The notes beneath the pieces were generated by a model, which was given only the letters and a program-made list of their open reading frames with translations, did no database searches and was not told where the DNA came from. The translations under genes and the position numbers were made by a program. A stretch of 64,000 nucleotides of DNA from Costus lasius (Eukaryota; Streptophyta; Magnoliopsida; Zingiberales; Costaceae): NCBI GenBank assembly GCA_027563935.2, contig CM050454.1:5856001-5920000 (forward strand). Reading direction: 5' to 3'. Below are positions 1 through 12,239 of the stretch, in pieces. How positions within the stretch are numbered: position 1 is the first letter of the stretch; each line of letters begins with the position of its first letter.

Positions 1-1510
1 TGGATAATATTTATTATCAAATTACACTGAGCTTAATAAAATCTAAAAATTTGTGATTGTATTTTTATATATGTATCAAATGTGAAATTAACTGATGACT
101 GCATCAACAATTTATCATTTTAATTTATATATGAATGTTTGTGTTATTCTATTTATTGAATAAATACTTCTAATTATTATATAATTTTCTGCATAACAGC
201 AATTTATACAGCTTTTTTTATAGCAATGTACAATTATTTTTACATCAAACAGTATTGATTTTGACTATACAGCACAATACTTCTTCAACCTGCAAGGGCA
301 GCACCTTCACTTCACTCCCAAACAAACCCAGAGGTTGCAGTGGTGCCACATAATCTCCATGGGCAAATCTCGGAGATCAACTGAGAACCTGGTGAGTTGT
401 CTTTTTTATCTTTTCCTCTTTAACCTCCACTTCTCCTATATGCTTCTACTGATTCTTTGATTCGGTGAGTAGGATTTTGTGAATAAAAAAGTCACTGCAG
501 CAGCCTCAAACGGCTCTGTGGAGGGTTCTAGTGATCGAGATGGCAAATCTGAGCTGAGAGGTACAGAAGGATGGTATAAGAATGAGGTGCATAATGTTTC
601 CCAAGAAGAAATTGCAATATTTTTGCACAATGTTCAAAAATCTGTTACTTTTTTTGGTCTACTTGAAATATAGGGATCTCTGGAATCTCCTTATGATAGT
701 GGGGAGGATGATGCAGATTTGTTGACGATAAGAACCATCATACTGGGGAGGAGAGCGATTCCTCAGAAGATGAGGTATTGATTTTATTTATCTTTGGTCT
801 TTTGTTGCTTCATTAGGTTTTGCTTCTAGAAATTTGTTTTTTTAAAAATTTTAATAGGTGCCTTCGCGGAACACAGTTGGAGATGTTCCACTGGAGTGGT
901 ACAAGGATGAGGAGCACATGGGGTATGCGGGCAAGAAGATCAGGAAGCAGGCTAGGAAGGACAGGATCGAATCTTTCCTTGCTGGAGTAGATGACGCGGA
1001 AAATTGGTAAGCAAATTCCCATCATAGTCCATTTTGGTTTTGTGACATGTGACAATTGGACTACATCCTTGTATCAAAACAATCACGTGCAATGAGTTTG
1101 CAACCGTACATTGTTTCCATGAGTATTCCCAGCTATGAGAACTGGGCAAAGAATGGTTATATAAGAAAATATCAAAAGTATTTTTTATTTTGCTTCTAGG
1201 TGATACTGTAGAGATTAGGATTTCTTAATTCATAATTAATTAGAGACCTTGTTACTCTGATGAAAATTGGTCCTTTACTGTGTTAAAAGGGGGAATTTCT
1301 TAACTTTCAAGAAATCTAAATAGAAAACATTTAATGATGGACAAGAGAAAAAAAAACGCTTCTAACCTATTTTTGTCAGGATTTTGATTGTAATGAAAAT
1401 ATTTAAATGATAGAACTAGATTCATGTGTGCAATAAGGTCATGAGACTATCTTCTCATTCAAAGTCGAGGGTTTTCATTACAAAAAACTTAACATTAACT
1501 CAATCTCTAA

Positions 1511-2606
1511 GGTTGTGTTTAGTAGGACGGTGGGAAAAAAAAGGGGAAAGGGAAGGAGGTAGGGGTGTTTACGGTCGGTTAATCGAACTATTCGGTTCGA
1601 AAAAATCATGAACCGTTCCCAAATCATTTGATCAGTTAACTGGTCAAACAGTCAACCGACTAACCGATTTGATTAACCACCGGTTAACTGGTCTTAATTT
1701 ATTTGCTAAAGCTTATTAAAGAAAGCAGACTTTGACTATTAAATATTATTATTTGATAATTAAATATTAAAAAAAATAATTTTTAAGCTGTGGTTTATAA
1801 GTTTTGAACCCGTGATTTGCTAACTCGCATAGTAGTACCCAACCTTTGCGCTAGATGAACAATTAAGTTATAATTTTGGATTATATATATATATATATAT
1901 AGAACCGTAAAATTTTTCCTCGCCGAATGGTCGGTTCTTTTAATTGGTGAAAAATTATTCTTCGAATCGTAACCAAATCAAACCGTAAAATTATAACCTA
2001 AAAATTGACCGTGAACCAAACCGATCCATTTGGTTAACCGCCCATTCGATTCGATTCAGTCGGTTAACTTTTCAGTTTTTTTGAACACCTCTAGAAGGAG
2101 GAGGGAAAGGAAAGAAGGAAGGAGAGGATGATAGAGTCACGTGCTACTCGCAGCCATTCGGCTGAGCGAGTTGGCATTCGCGTGGATGGCGAGTGGCAAG
2201 GGGCGAGCTCGTGTTCACAAGCGGCAAGGGCAAGCTCACGTTCGCGTGGATGGTGGCGAGGGCAAGGCAAACGACAGCAAGGGTGAGCTCACCTTCACGT
2301 TCGCGTGGACGGCAAGTGGCGAGCGGCAACCTTGCGTGGACGGTGGCGAGGGGAGGCGGACGGTGACAAGGGCGAACTTGCATTCGCGTGGACGACAAGC
2401 GGCAAGGAGCGCGTGGATAGCGGTGAGGGCGAAGGTGACTGTGGACAACAACGTCTACTGTGGATTTAAGCTTTTCGCCCAATTTGGGCAAAAAGCATTT
2501 CGACAGTCTTCCCTTCCAACCGTCCTTCCTACTAAACAAGGGAAAGATCCTATTTTTCCTTCCTTCCCTACTTTCGTTCCTATTTTCTCTCCTACTAAAC
2601 ACAGCC
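1511..2606. mobile_element. PIF/Harbinger-like non-autonomous element in a BOP1 intron
   Basis: Terminal inverted repeats GGTTGTGTTTAGTAGGA (left) and TCCTACTAAACACAGCC (right) match at all but one base. They are flanked by a TAA duplication on both sides (1508-1510, 2607-2609), the target-site type of Harbinger/Tourist elements. No transposase is visible. The interior is GC-rich and built from degenerate repeats of the type GCGTGGA-CGGTGGCGAGGG (about 2160-2440), and it contains a second element (1560-2093). Confidence 0.75.
1560..2093. mobile_element. hAT-like MITE nested in the Harbinger-like element
   Basis: The ends are TAGGGGTGTT and AACACCTCTA, flanked by an identical 8-bp GAAGGAGG on both sides (1552-1559 and 2094-2101), as expected of hAT insertions. 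The interior is rich in CGGTTAA/TTAACCG motifs and carries a (TA)n microsatellite at about 1884-1901. The flank is purine-rich, so a chance match of the duplication is possible but unlikely at full length next to matching ends. Confidence 0.7.
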
Positions 2607-5600
2607 TAAAGAAAATAATTGAGTTATTTGGAGTAGTTGAATTTTAGTTTTTTTTTTAAAATTTTACATTGCATATTTCTATTTAATTAAATCAAGGCAT
2701 TAATGCGATGGATCTTTTGCATCTTAACTGACATTAAATCCAAAACTTTTAAAAGAAAACATCAGATCCACCTGACCTAGAAGAGATCTGAGCCTTTGGT
2801 TGGTCAGTTAGAACAGTTTTTGGGGCTGGAGATAAGAGCTAGTACTACTTATGTTTTATCTTTGTCGTCATTGATTTCGTATTGACTGAGATTGAAGTAT
2901 TTTCATATCTAAATGATACTCATGCTGAACGATCATATCATATCTTTTTATTTTCATTATTCTCATTTCAATATAGGGAAATTTCAATTACCAATTTTCT
3001 CAATTCATATTTTTCAACTAAATATAGGAGAAAGATTTATGATGAATACAATGACGAGGAGGTGGAGTTGACAAAGGGGGAGGTTAAAATGATTCGAAGA
3101 TTATTGAAGGGGAAGACACCACATGCTGGAGTTGATCTGTACACGGTCTGTAGTTTCTGTATGTTTGTTATTCGTAGTTGATAACTTTAATACTTTCGGG
3201 TGCCTATATAACTTTTAATGGGTATTGTCATGTTAATTCAGCCTTATGTTGATTGGTTCAAATGGGAGGACAAAGGACATCCACTTTCTAGTGCACCAGA
3301 GCCAAAGAGGAGATTTGTTCCTTCAAAGTGGGAACAGAAAAAGGTTTGGGTCTTTTACTGCTTTCTGCAAAGACTATGCTCTTTTAATTGAACTTTGGTT
3401 CTGCACACCTGCTAAGAATTTCATCTCGTAGTGTTTTTATTTGTATGCTTCTTTTTTGTTTTGGAAGTTCATCTTTCCTTGATCACTATGCTTTGTATAA
3501 TTTTATAGATGCACATAGTATATTCAACAGTCTCAATCCTTAATGGAATTTGTTCTGTTTCCACTTTTCCTCTTCACTTATTTTTTCCAGTTTATATCTC
3601 TCAGCGCATAGTTTGAATAATTACATTCAGAAGATTAAAAATGACTATCAGTGATCTCAAATGAGTTTTTGGTTTGACTGTATGACTATCATTGATCTCA
3701 AATGAGTCTTAAACACTAAATGAGTTAGTTCTTATCTTATGTCTATTATTCTGGAGCCGTACAAGATGCATTTGAAATTACTCAATCAGCTAGTTGTTTT
3801 CTTACGCTCTTTTTGTTCTGGGAGCAGGTTGTTCAATTTGTTAGAGCCATTCGTAAAGGGCTAATTAAGTTTGACAGACCAAAGGAGGAGCCTTGTGTTT
3901 ACTTACTATGGGGTGAAGAATCTACTACAGAAAACAAGAGGCAAGGTCTGAGTTATATTCCACCACCAAAGCCAAAACTGGCAGGTATGACTGTTAAACA
4001 AATCATCAAATGACTATCTCCAATTCATTTTAACGTGCCACACCAAAATCCTTTATTTGTGGGATTGGCTTTATTGCTCAAAATAGTTGTATTTAGGTTT
4101 CCCTTTGTACTCAAAGCATTAAATCACACTCCTAAGCTGAATTCATTACATTAATGAACTTTAGCATGAATTTCAGCAGATTGGGTATCATATTGTCCTG
4201 GTTAGCTTTGAACTTCTGTTTTTTGGTTGAGCCGATGAGTGGTTATGAACTACTTTAGTTCATTTTTTTCTTTAATCATGCCTTCCTATATGTGGGTGAC
4301 TAACTAATATGTCCTCCTGACTTTTAGGCCATGAAGAATCATACAATCCTTCCATCGAGTATGTTCCTACTCAGGAGGAGATTAATTCTTACCAGCTGAT
4401 GTTTGACAAAGATCGTCCTAAGTTTATTCCTAAATGGTAATTGTGGGCCTTTTAGCTGTTTATTTTCTCCTGATTCAGTTGAAACATAGAATTGCTTTTG
4501 ATATATTCTTAACAGGTTTGAGTCGCTTTGAGGTGTACCGGCATATGAAAATGCACTTAAAGAAAGCTTTGATCGTTGTCTAGATCTTTATTTGTGCCCT
4601 AGAACTCGAAAAAAGCGTGTATGTTGCTCTTCTACTGCCTAAAGAAGTCACTAACTTGATATTTATACTATTCTTCACATTCCTAGATCAGATTGAATGT
4701 CAAATCTGCAGATGAAATTTTGTTAATCTCCTTTCTGGATACACAATTTATAATGTTCTTTGCGGATACATAAATTATAATTACATCTTATGTCAGCTTC
4801 CTATTCTAAGCTGGCATTTCTGGATTGACTGTACAGATTAACATAGATCCTGAGTCTCTAAAGCCCAAGTTACCAAGTAGGAAAGATTTAAAGCCATATC
4901 CATCAACTTGTTATCTTGAGTACAGAGGACATACAGGACCTGTGAAGACAATATCAGTTGAAATTTCAGGGCAATGGATGGCATCTGGTTTGTGGTGAAA
5001 TGCCTTTTCAATTACTTATATATTTAGTTGCTTGGTGTCGTTCACAACTTTGTTACCTGTAGATACTCTTGAGGCATTTTTATTGTTCTTACAAATTATT
5101 TCTGACTTGATTATTTGCTTTAATTTCTTAAGGTTCATCTGACGGAACGGTTCGTATTTGGGATATTGAAACCACTCGTTGCCTCAGAGTTTGGGAAGTT
5201 GGTGAAGCTGTCCAGCATATTGCATCGAAGGTTCGAACCCATTGCCTAATCTTCCTATCCTGGCAATTTCAGTGTAAGCTAGATTCAGTATTTTTACATT
5301 AGACTCACTTGTACTTAGATATTTGCTTCTCACCACGATAAATGTGTTCCTTTATAGGGGATACGATGTGCTTATTATAGATACAGGAATGGGAAATGCA
5401 GAAGAGCAGGCAAGGATCAAGGAGCTGCTTCACGTGGAAGAATCAACATCAAAGGAGGAGGATGATGGTTAGTGAATTTGTATGTATCACATATTTTAAT
5501 TTTTACGGCTAGTATTTAACCCTAACCTTGTGCTTTACGAAATACCACATCTACTGTAAAATGGTCTCGAGATGACAAGTATGATGGTAACAGATTAAGG

Positions 5601-5780
5601 CATCAGAGGGTGAGCTTTGTTCAATCTAATATCTGTTGGTTTGCACTATAGCAGTTAATTACGTTTGTTGGTATGTTTCATGTTAATGCTTCTTGCTTAT
5701 TCAATTGATTGCTTTGCAGGCTGTAACAGTAGTTGAATGACATCGTAAAGGAGACTATTTCTCCGCTGTTGTGCCAAGTG

Positions 5781-6831
5781 ATATCCCTATTTCATTGCTA
5801 TGCATCTTTCTTGGCATTATTTGTTTTATACTACTAAAATATACAATCATCCGTGGGTTTTTTAAAACTGGTCCAATTTGTCCAGTTTGCATGGAACGTA
5901 AACGTACACAGATCAAGCTGGTACTTGAAATAATGAAATGTATTTCTATGTGCTGACACATCAGGACACTTATATGTTGGTATGTAGCCTGTACATATTG
6001 GTCAGATTAGTACACCAATGCAGATCGGTACTTTGAATCTTGCAATTACCAAATTCCTACTGTTCTGAGATGTGCACCTTTTGAATTCTTTTTGAAATGC
6101 AAAAAAAAAAAATCTGATAGGTTTCTAAGGTCTATTTTTTTTTCCTTTTTCTTGAGGAAATATATGTTGCTACTGCTGATCCTTGGCTAGAAAAGTCTGG
6201 TTTCTTGAACTTCAAAAATATAGCAAATGTTTGGTGCTTGCTAAACCGTTGTGAAAAAGTAATAGCATGCAATCAGTAAGAAAGTTTTACAGGAATAGGG
6301 AGGGGAAGATTATTTAGTTGTTTCACCTTTACTTTACTGTTTTACACATTATTGTAATCAAAATCGTAAGTGAATATTTCGATTTATGATTACTGAATGC
6401 TAAGATAATATTAGTTCATGTTTCTTTGCATCCCTCTAGGTCGAGGTTATGTTCTATGATTTCTTATTTCCTATTGGTAGGCATGACTATATGACCCATA
6501 TGACACTCCATCCCATATAGTGACAATACTATGGCTTGAACTTGAACAATGGTCATGATTTTCTTGTGTGATCAAACCATAAGTTAGGTAACTTCAATTT
6601 TACAGCCCTATAAGAAACCGGCTTGTACCACCCATTACTTTGTATACTGTTTATATTTATAGATATATATGATATATAAGTTTTAATACCGGTTGGTACT
6701 ATTAGTACATGTGTTAGTATATTTGGTATTGATACGGACTTGTATCGTAAACATTGCTATAACCATCTAGCATGTCCTATATTTTAATGTGATTTATCTT
6801 CAAAATGGGTATGCCTTGACGAATTATATAC
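5781..6831 (+). other. U12-type AT-AC intron in the BOP1 copy
   Basis: The upstream exon ends CCA AGT G and the intron starts ATATCCCTAT. It ends in ATATAC, followed by GG GAT ACA AGA. Joining at these points restores P-S-G-D-T-R-A-V, the residues expected for BOP1; no GT-AG choice does so. A branch-site match (TGCCTTGAC, candidate A at 6819) lies 12 nt before the 3' end, the spacing typical of introns removed by the minor spliceosome. The donor has C instead of T at position 7 of the usual ATATCCTT. Confidence 0.88.
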
Positions 6832-8542
6832 GGGATACAAGAGCTGTGTTAATACACCAGCAATCCAAGGAGCACTCACAGAACCCATTCAAGAAGTTGC
6901 ATGGGCTCCCAGTGACAGCAATCTTTCATCCAACACGTTGTTCCGTCTTCTTTATATCAACCAAGAAAAACATCCGAGTTTATGATCTTTTGAAGCAGAA
7001 GCTTATGAAGAAACTTGAGACTGGTGTTCGTGAAGTCTCCTCCATTGCAATTCATCCTGGAGGTAGTTAATCGGTACTTCTTCCCTGAAATTAATTTTGC
7101 ACTAATAACTAAATTTTTTTGTTGCAGGTGATAATGTTATTGTGGGAAGCAAGGACGGGAAAATGTGTTGGTTTGATAAGGATCTCTCATCCCAACCTTA
7201 CAAGACCTTGAGGTGAGTACACTTTTTCTCATACTTGGCTACTTATTTCACTCCAGAATTAATGGTATATTTTATGCAATTGAGGGCTTATATTTGTTAC
7301 ATATATGTTGAATGTTTCTGTACCCTCTCGTTTATATATACCCAATTACAATTTTATATATTCTACAAAATCTTTTTTCGTCAATTAGAAATAATAATTG
7401 GTCTGTTTCTTAAGTTGGGTTGGAATTACCAACTCACTGTCTTACATAGTATATATTTATGCAGATACTCTTTAATCATGTAATAGTCAAGTTTTAACCG
7501 AATTGAGGGGTATTCAATTATTTTCTTTTTTGGGTCAATTTGCTATAAACATATGCATTATTGCACCTAATTTAATGTCTAATATAGTTCCTGATAAACA
7601 TTTTCACACATACAAAAACTGAGGACTTAACAGATATGGAATAACACCAGCAGGACATTATCAAATGGTTAGCTCACGTTCTATACATTTGCTGGAAGTG
7701 CAAAATTCAGTTAGCCAAATGTAGGATCTTTTAATTCAACAATTTTAGAGGCTAGGCCAGCAGAATAAATGAAGTGGTTTATCGGAATTTACTGAAATAT
7801 CAGGATATTTTTCTGAACTTTGGATCTTGTAATTATTTTATCATAATCGTGTGATGTTCTGACTACCTATTAAAGATATTATTTTGTGCTGTTTTATGAT
7901 TGCCACCCCTTTAATGTAGGTTTTAGACGAATTAGTATTCTAGATACATAAACTCTTTTGATGATGTTTTTTTTTATTTATTATATCCATCCTTGGTTTA
8001 GATAAACAAGGTGGTTCAATAGAATTTTGCTTAAGCGCTAGGTTAATTCATAGTCTGTACTTTGTGAAGAAGGAACTTTTGTGACTCTGGTTTCCAAGAT
8101 GGAGAAGAGGCATTTTCTAGTTGATGGTTTATATATATATATATCTGAATTCTCACATTGCAATTGTTTCTTCTATCTGCTTGCTTATCATCGTTTGTAC
8201 CCTCTGTTTGCCTCGTGTTCAGATGACTGCACTGCTTATGTATATTCAGATCTTAACCAGAATCCTCTCATTGTCCCACTGGAAATTCTGCGGGGCCATG
8301 CAAGTTCCGATGGTAGAGGTGAGTTGTGTTGCAACTTGTGTTGTTTCATGTACCTTTCTAAAATCTTCAATACTATGCCTTGCGAGCTCTCTTAAGAAAG
8401 AATAGCAGATATCGTTCTTGAACTGAAAATGACAGCTGAGCCTTTTGACTTCGCAGGTGTACTGGATTGCAAGTTTCATCCAAGGCAGCCATGGTTGTTC
8501 ACTGCTGGTGCAGATTCCGTAATTAAGCTTTATTGTCATTGA

Positions 8543-10024
8543 GGCATGCTGGATTGTGCAAGATATACTATAGTAAGGAAACCCCAGAAGCTAGGCTAAT
8601 TGATTGGATCAGTGTTCATCACTGACGTCGAGATTATTTCGCCAGTGCTGACTGACATGCTCGATAAGTTTACTCTATTTTACTTGCAAAAATCATTCGT
8701 TCGCATTTTTACTTGCTAGCATTGGCAAGTTCACTTGGCCAATTGTAAAATTACAATGCTATATTTTAAATGAAATTTATCAGCAAGATGTCCCCATTCT
8801 GCCGTTTGCATAACAGTAATCATGATCCAGCTGCTCTCCCTATTTATACATTCTGTAAGAGCAAAATTCATAGCCTCACTAGTTGTGTTTTATTTGTGGT
8901 TGCTAAAAACCTCAAATCGTATCTCTTCTTTAAAAATGTTTATGGAATTGCCTCATTAGTAGGTTTTATTTTATGGAATGCTAAAAGTTTGATCAAAACA
9001 ATAAATTAACCACTGAAAAGGAAACAGCAAGTGGATAAGCCATGCCTCTGATGCACGTTTTGCGCAAAACTCTCTCATTGGCTTCTCGTATTTTGACTTG
9101 TTCTCTGTTACTCGTATTTCAATCAGTACCTTGCCTCACGGCGCCCCACAAATGTGACTATTTTTTCTCCAATTTCCCTTCCTTTCTTGTGTTAAATCCC
9201 GCGGCAGCTTCCTCTTCAGCTCTGCTGCAAATTGCGTTGCTACCTTCCCATGCTTTCATGATGTTGGATACAAGTTTCCCTCTTTTATCCGTTTAGCTGC
9301 CGCACGTCGGGTTTTTTTTTTTTTTTGCAAAAGATTATATCTATGAACTCAATGTTGATTCGGTGTGGGTTGTATGGGGAAGGATTACATCTTGATGGTT
9401 TATCTCCTTGTATGTTCAATCTGAAACTTTCTTACTTGGGGCTTTTCCTTGTTTCCATGTGTAAGATACAGGTTTATGATGCAGAGAAGGTGTTTGGGTT
9501 TATGGGCAAAGAAGGTGTTGCAATATTTTCCAAGAATCCTGGAGTCGTCGGCCGAATAGCTAATCCTCCCCAGGCGCAAGCTACTCTATTCCCATGGTGG
9601 CATGCCACTTTTGGGGGAAAATATAGGCCAAACACCAACTGCAGCCCGAGCTAGAAAGCATGCTATAGATTCAAGGCCAGCGACATGGCAAGCCGGAAGA
9701 GAAAGAGGGAGATTCTGCTCCCGTGTTCTCTGTTCGTCCAGTAGCTATTCTCTATTTATGCCATTTCTATACCATTGTGATCTTAATATGGCGACCTTGC
9801 CTAAGACACTGCCTAAGAATTTTTTTCTAGGTGGAGGTGGGGCTGGTGCTATAGAGAAAATTTTTTAACTTTCCTAACCGACTGATACGCTGAAAATATA
9901 AATCTTAAAAGCAAAAATCACTTCTAACACTTTATGATTCGTGCTTTCAGCGAATCCAACAACTCATAAGTGACACTCTCTTGACTCAAGGTTTTATTAT
10001 CTTGATCTTTAATCTATTATAATA
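8543..10024. other. Intergenic, with an unidentified coding-like patch
   Basis: This lies downstream of the BOP1 copy. Most is AT-rich. Around 9468-9650 (+) a polypyrimidine tract and CAG are followed by an open stretch reading VYDAEKVFGFMGKEG and containing NPPQAQATLFPWWHATF. The composition looks like protein, but I do not recognise the family. It could be a gene fragment or a lone exon. Confidence 0.3.
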
Positions 10025-11365
10025 TGTTTTGATAATAACAAACCACTTTACTAACATTATCTTTTGAGTATCTTTAGGTTGAAGGTTGAAGATAGGGGAT
10101 GATTTATAAAGTTTAAGCTCAAGTTTATTTCAACTTTCATCCATATTAAGAAGGAGATTAAACTCTTGTGGTAATCAAGACTTATTTCTCATAGTTTTAT
10201 TTTTTTTTTATTCCTTAGATAAATATAAAGTGCTTAAATTACTTTTTATTTGATAGCTTTTTCCACCAAAATTCCTTAAATTCACCTTTCATCTTTTTCC
10301 CAAAATTTACCTATATCATTGAACTAAAGCTTTCATATTTTTGACTTTTCTGTAGTATTTAACCCCAAAACCATAATTTCCTTGCCAAAAATTTATGAAA
10401 CTAGTATATTTAGAAAGTAAACTCTCTAAGCTTTCCAACTATTCAAACAACACTCAATTCAGACTTTAAATGAGCTCAAACAAGTCAAATCGATTTGAAT
10501 AAAATATACTGTCTGAACCAGGCCAAACCGAACCGGATTAAATTAGCCCAAACAAGCCCAAACTGAGCTTTTTCGGCCTCCAATGGCTATTTATTCAAAT
10601 CTAGCCGTTTGTAACCCAAAAAATGATATAAAAGCATTCTCAAAAGCCCTAGAACTTTCTTATATGATCTTCCAAACCATTGGTGCCGAAAAGAGCTTTC
10701 TTTTTTCTTGAAATCTTCATGATAAACTCTCTTGAAGATCTTAAAGCCTAGAAATCTTTTTGAAACTCTCATCATTCAAAAAGAGTTTTTTCAAAAGAAG
10801 AGTTAAAGCACTCTAGAAAAAACTTATCAAGAGGAGTCTTGGCTTTGAATGAGCATTTCTTTCCTCTCTTGATTTGTGTTTTAGCTCTTCCGTTGAATTT
10901 GTTGTATTTTACTAAGTGTTGGAGGTGCTCTTAGAAGAGACCTCATAGTTAGTTTGTTTATTTTATTTCTTGTATTTAGGGTTTAGAGAAGTGGTTCCCT
11001 TGGAAGAAAGGTGAAATCACTTAGTGTAAACCTCAATTAATGAAGAAAATAAAACTAATGGAGTGTTTAAAATCCTATGCAGGGAGCCTAGGGAGTGAAT
11101 ATACGCATTGGGGCCGAACCACTATAAATCACTTATTTACATTGCTTGTTTGTTGTGTTGCTTTGAATTTCATGCTTATAAATTAGTGACATTAGTTGTT
11201 AACTAAATCTCATAAGTGTAATTCTTCTTCGTAACATAGCTTTATTTCAATTATTATAGTTATCTTCATTCTCTTTTATCTAGATTGAAAGAAAATCATA
11301 AAGTTATAAAAATTTACTCAACACATAATTCACCCCTCCCTCTCTTGTGTGTTAATTCCTTTTCA
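10025..11365 (+). mobile_element. Copia-like (SIRE/Maximus-style) solo LTR, boundaries approximate
   Basis: The segment opens with TGTTTTGATAATAACAAACC and closes with a run like CACCCCTCCCTCTCTTGTGT, both in the style of SIRE-type Copia LTRs. A TATA-like GATATAAAAGC lies at 10624 and the late LTR has a phrase like GGGCCGAACCACTATAAA. No gag-pol sequence, primer-binding site or polypurine tract is seen on either side, so it looks like a solo LTR. I could not define a convincing 5-bp target duplication. Confidence 0.5.
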
Positions 11366-11371
11366 CTCCCT

Positions 11372-11558
11372 AGTAGCGGCGGAGCCACTTTGAGAAGAGT
11401 GCGCACACTCAAAATTTAAAATCTATTAAACATTAATACATATAATATAGAAAATTTTTAATTTGTCTCCACTAAATAATTTTTAATCTTTCTAATATTG
11501 CCCCCCAAATATCAATTGCTCTCATATACCTTTGGGTTTTGGGTTGTGGATCGCCACT
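11372..11558. mobile_element. Mutator-like MITE, copy 1
   Basis: A GCGGCGGAGCC-type left end and a GGATCGCCACTGC right end form short imperfect inverted repeats. The flanks share CTCCCTAG. The interior aligns with the copy at 19782-19942 (shared order: ATTTAAAAT, TTGTCTCCACTAAA, ATTGCCCCCC, ATTGCTCTCATATA). Confidence 0.6.
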
Positions 11559-12239
11559 GCTCCCTAGGTAGGTCCCTGCCTAAGATTTTTGTTTTAGCAC
11601 CATGTAATGTAGATCCATCAAAACCAAGAGATTCAAATTGGTAGTCCTAGGCTCAGAAATGGAGTAAAAATTCTTTTGCGTGCAGCATATATGATTTTTT
11701 TTCCCCACAAATGGGCATACTAAACAATCAGAATGAAGGAAAGAAAGCATTGCAGAATTTTAGGAAGATTAGAAAAGGGATCCATTTCTGATGTAGTAAC
11801 TGAATAATATCTTAGAATCATTATCATAAAAGAAAGTCACCATCCAAAACATCGATCAAGAACAAACCTAGTGAGAAAAAAAGCACACCAAGACAAGCTA
11901 TCATTTTGTCGAAGTACAGCAAGATGTTTGAGTTCATGGATAATGATACTGGGGTACACAAAGCTGGAAACAACAAAAAGCTAGAAACACTATCAAGAGA
12001 GCAAATTAGAGTTGGTTCTCACCAAGAACCAAAATATATACACCACTACAAATCATGGATAACAGCGCACCTGCAAACTCACTTCGATATCAGCCGCTGA
12101 AACTGCACTACAGACACTCTTTCATCTGCATAAAGTGTAAGACATAATTTAGCATCTCAATACATCAGTACACTAAACGAATACATGAAAAAAATAATAA
12201 TTAATGCATCAAGTTCGGAGTTCAAATAATGAAACCAGT

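Larger units (their letters stand above)
359..8542 (+). pseudogene. BOP1: BOP1/ERB1 ribosome biogenesis WD40 protein, decayed multi-exon copy
   Basis: BOP1 (yeast Erb1) works in the PeBoW complex for 60S subunit and rRNA maturation in the nucleolus. About 18 exons match it in order: 359-391, 473-586, 674-774, 858-1006, 3028-3145, 3242-3343, 3828-3984, 4328-4436, 4516-4618, 4837-4987, 5133-5273, 5358-5467, ~5551-5609, 5720-5780, 6832-7062, 7128-7212, ~8190-8318, 8457-8542. The BOP1NT region (VPLEWYKDEEH, RKIYDEYNDEEVE) and the WD repeats through the terminal VIKLYCH-stop are recognisable. Lesions: in-frame TGA at 4529-4531 where Arg is expected and TGA at 5738-5740 where Trp is expected (VVE-stop-HRKGDY); frame changes near 715-730 and 5225-5240; no AG acceptor before the exon ending at 5609; loss of the segment before AYHRLYPLF. 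Introns are kept, so it is not a retrocopy. It could be a duplicate or the only copy in a damaged allele. Recognition of the family is certain; loss of function is inferred. Confidence 0.9.

Noticed and set aside
2141..2647. 168-codon open frame inside the BOP1 intron
   Set aside because: It is produced by the degenerate GC-rich repeats of the Harbinger-like element; the translation is repetitive and the minus strand is open too.
5225..5245. GGTTCGAACCC, similar to a tRNA B box
   Set aside because: It sits in a damaged BOP1 exon and there is no A box or cloverleaf around it.
9042..9296. 84-codon frame starting MPLMHVLRK
   Set aside because: No recognisable domain, weak composition, and no clear splice link to the patch near 9470.
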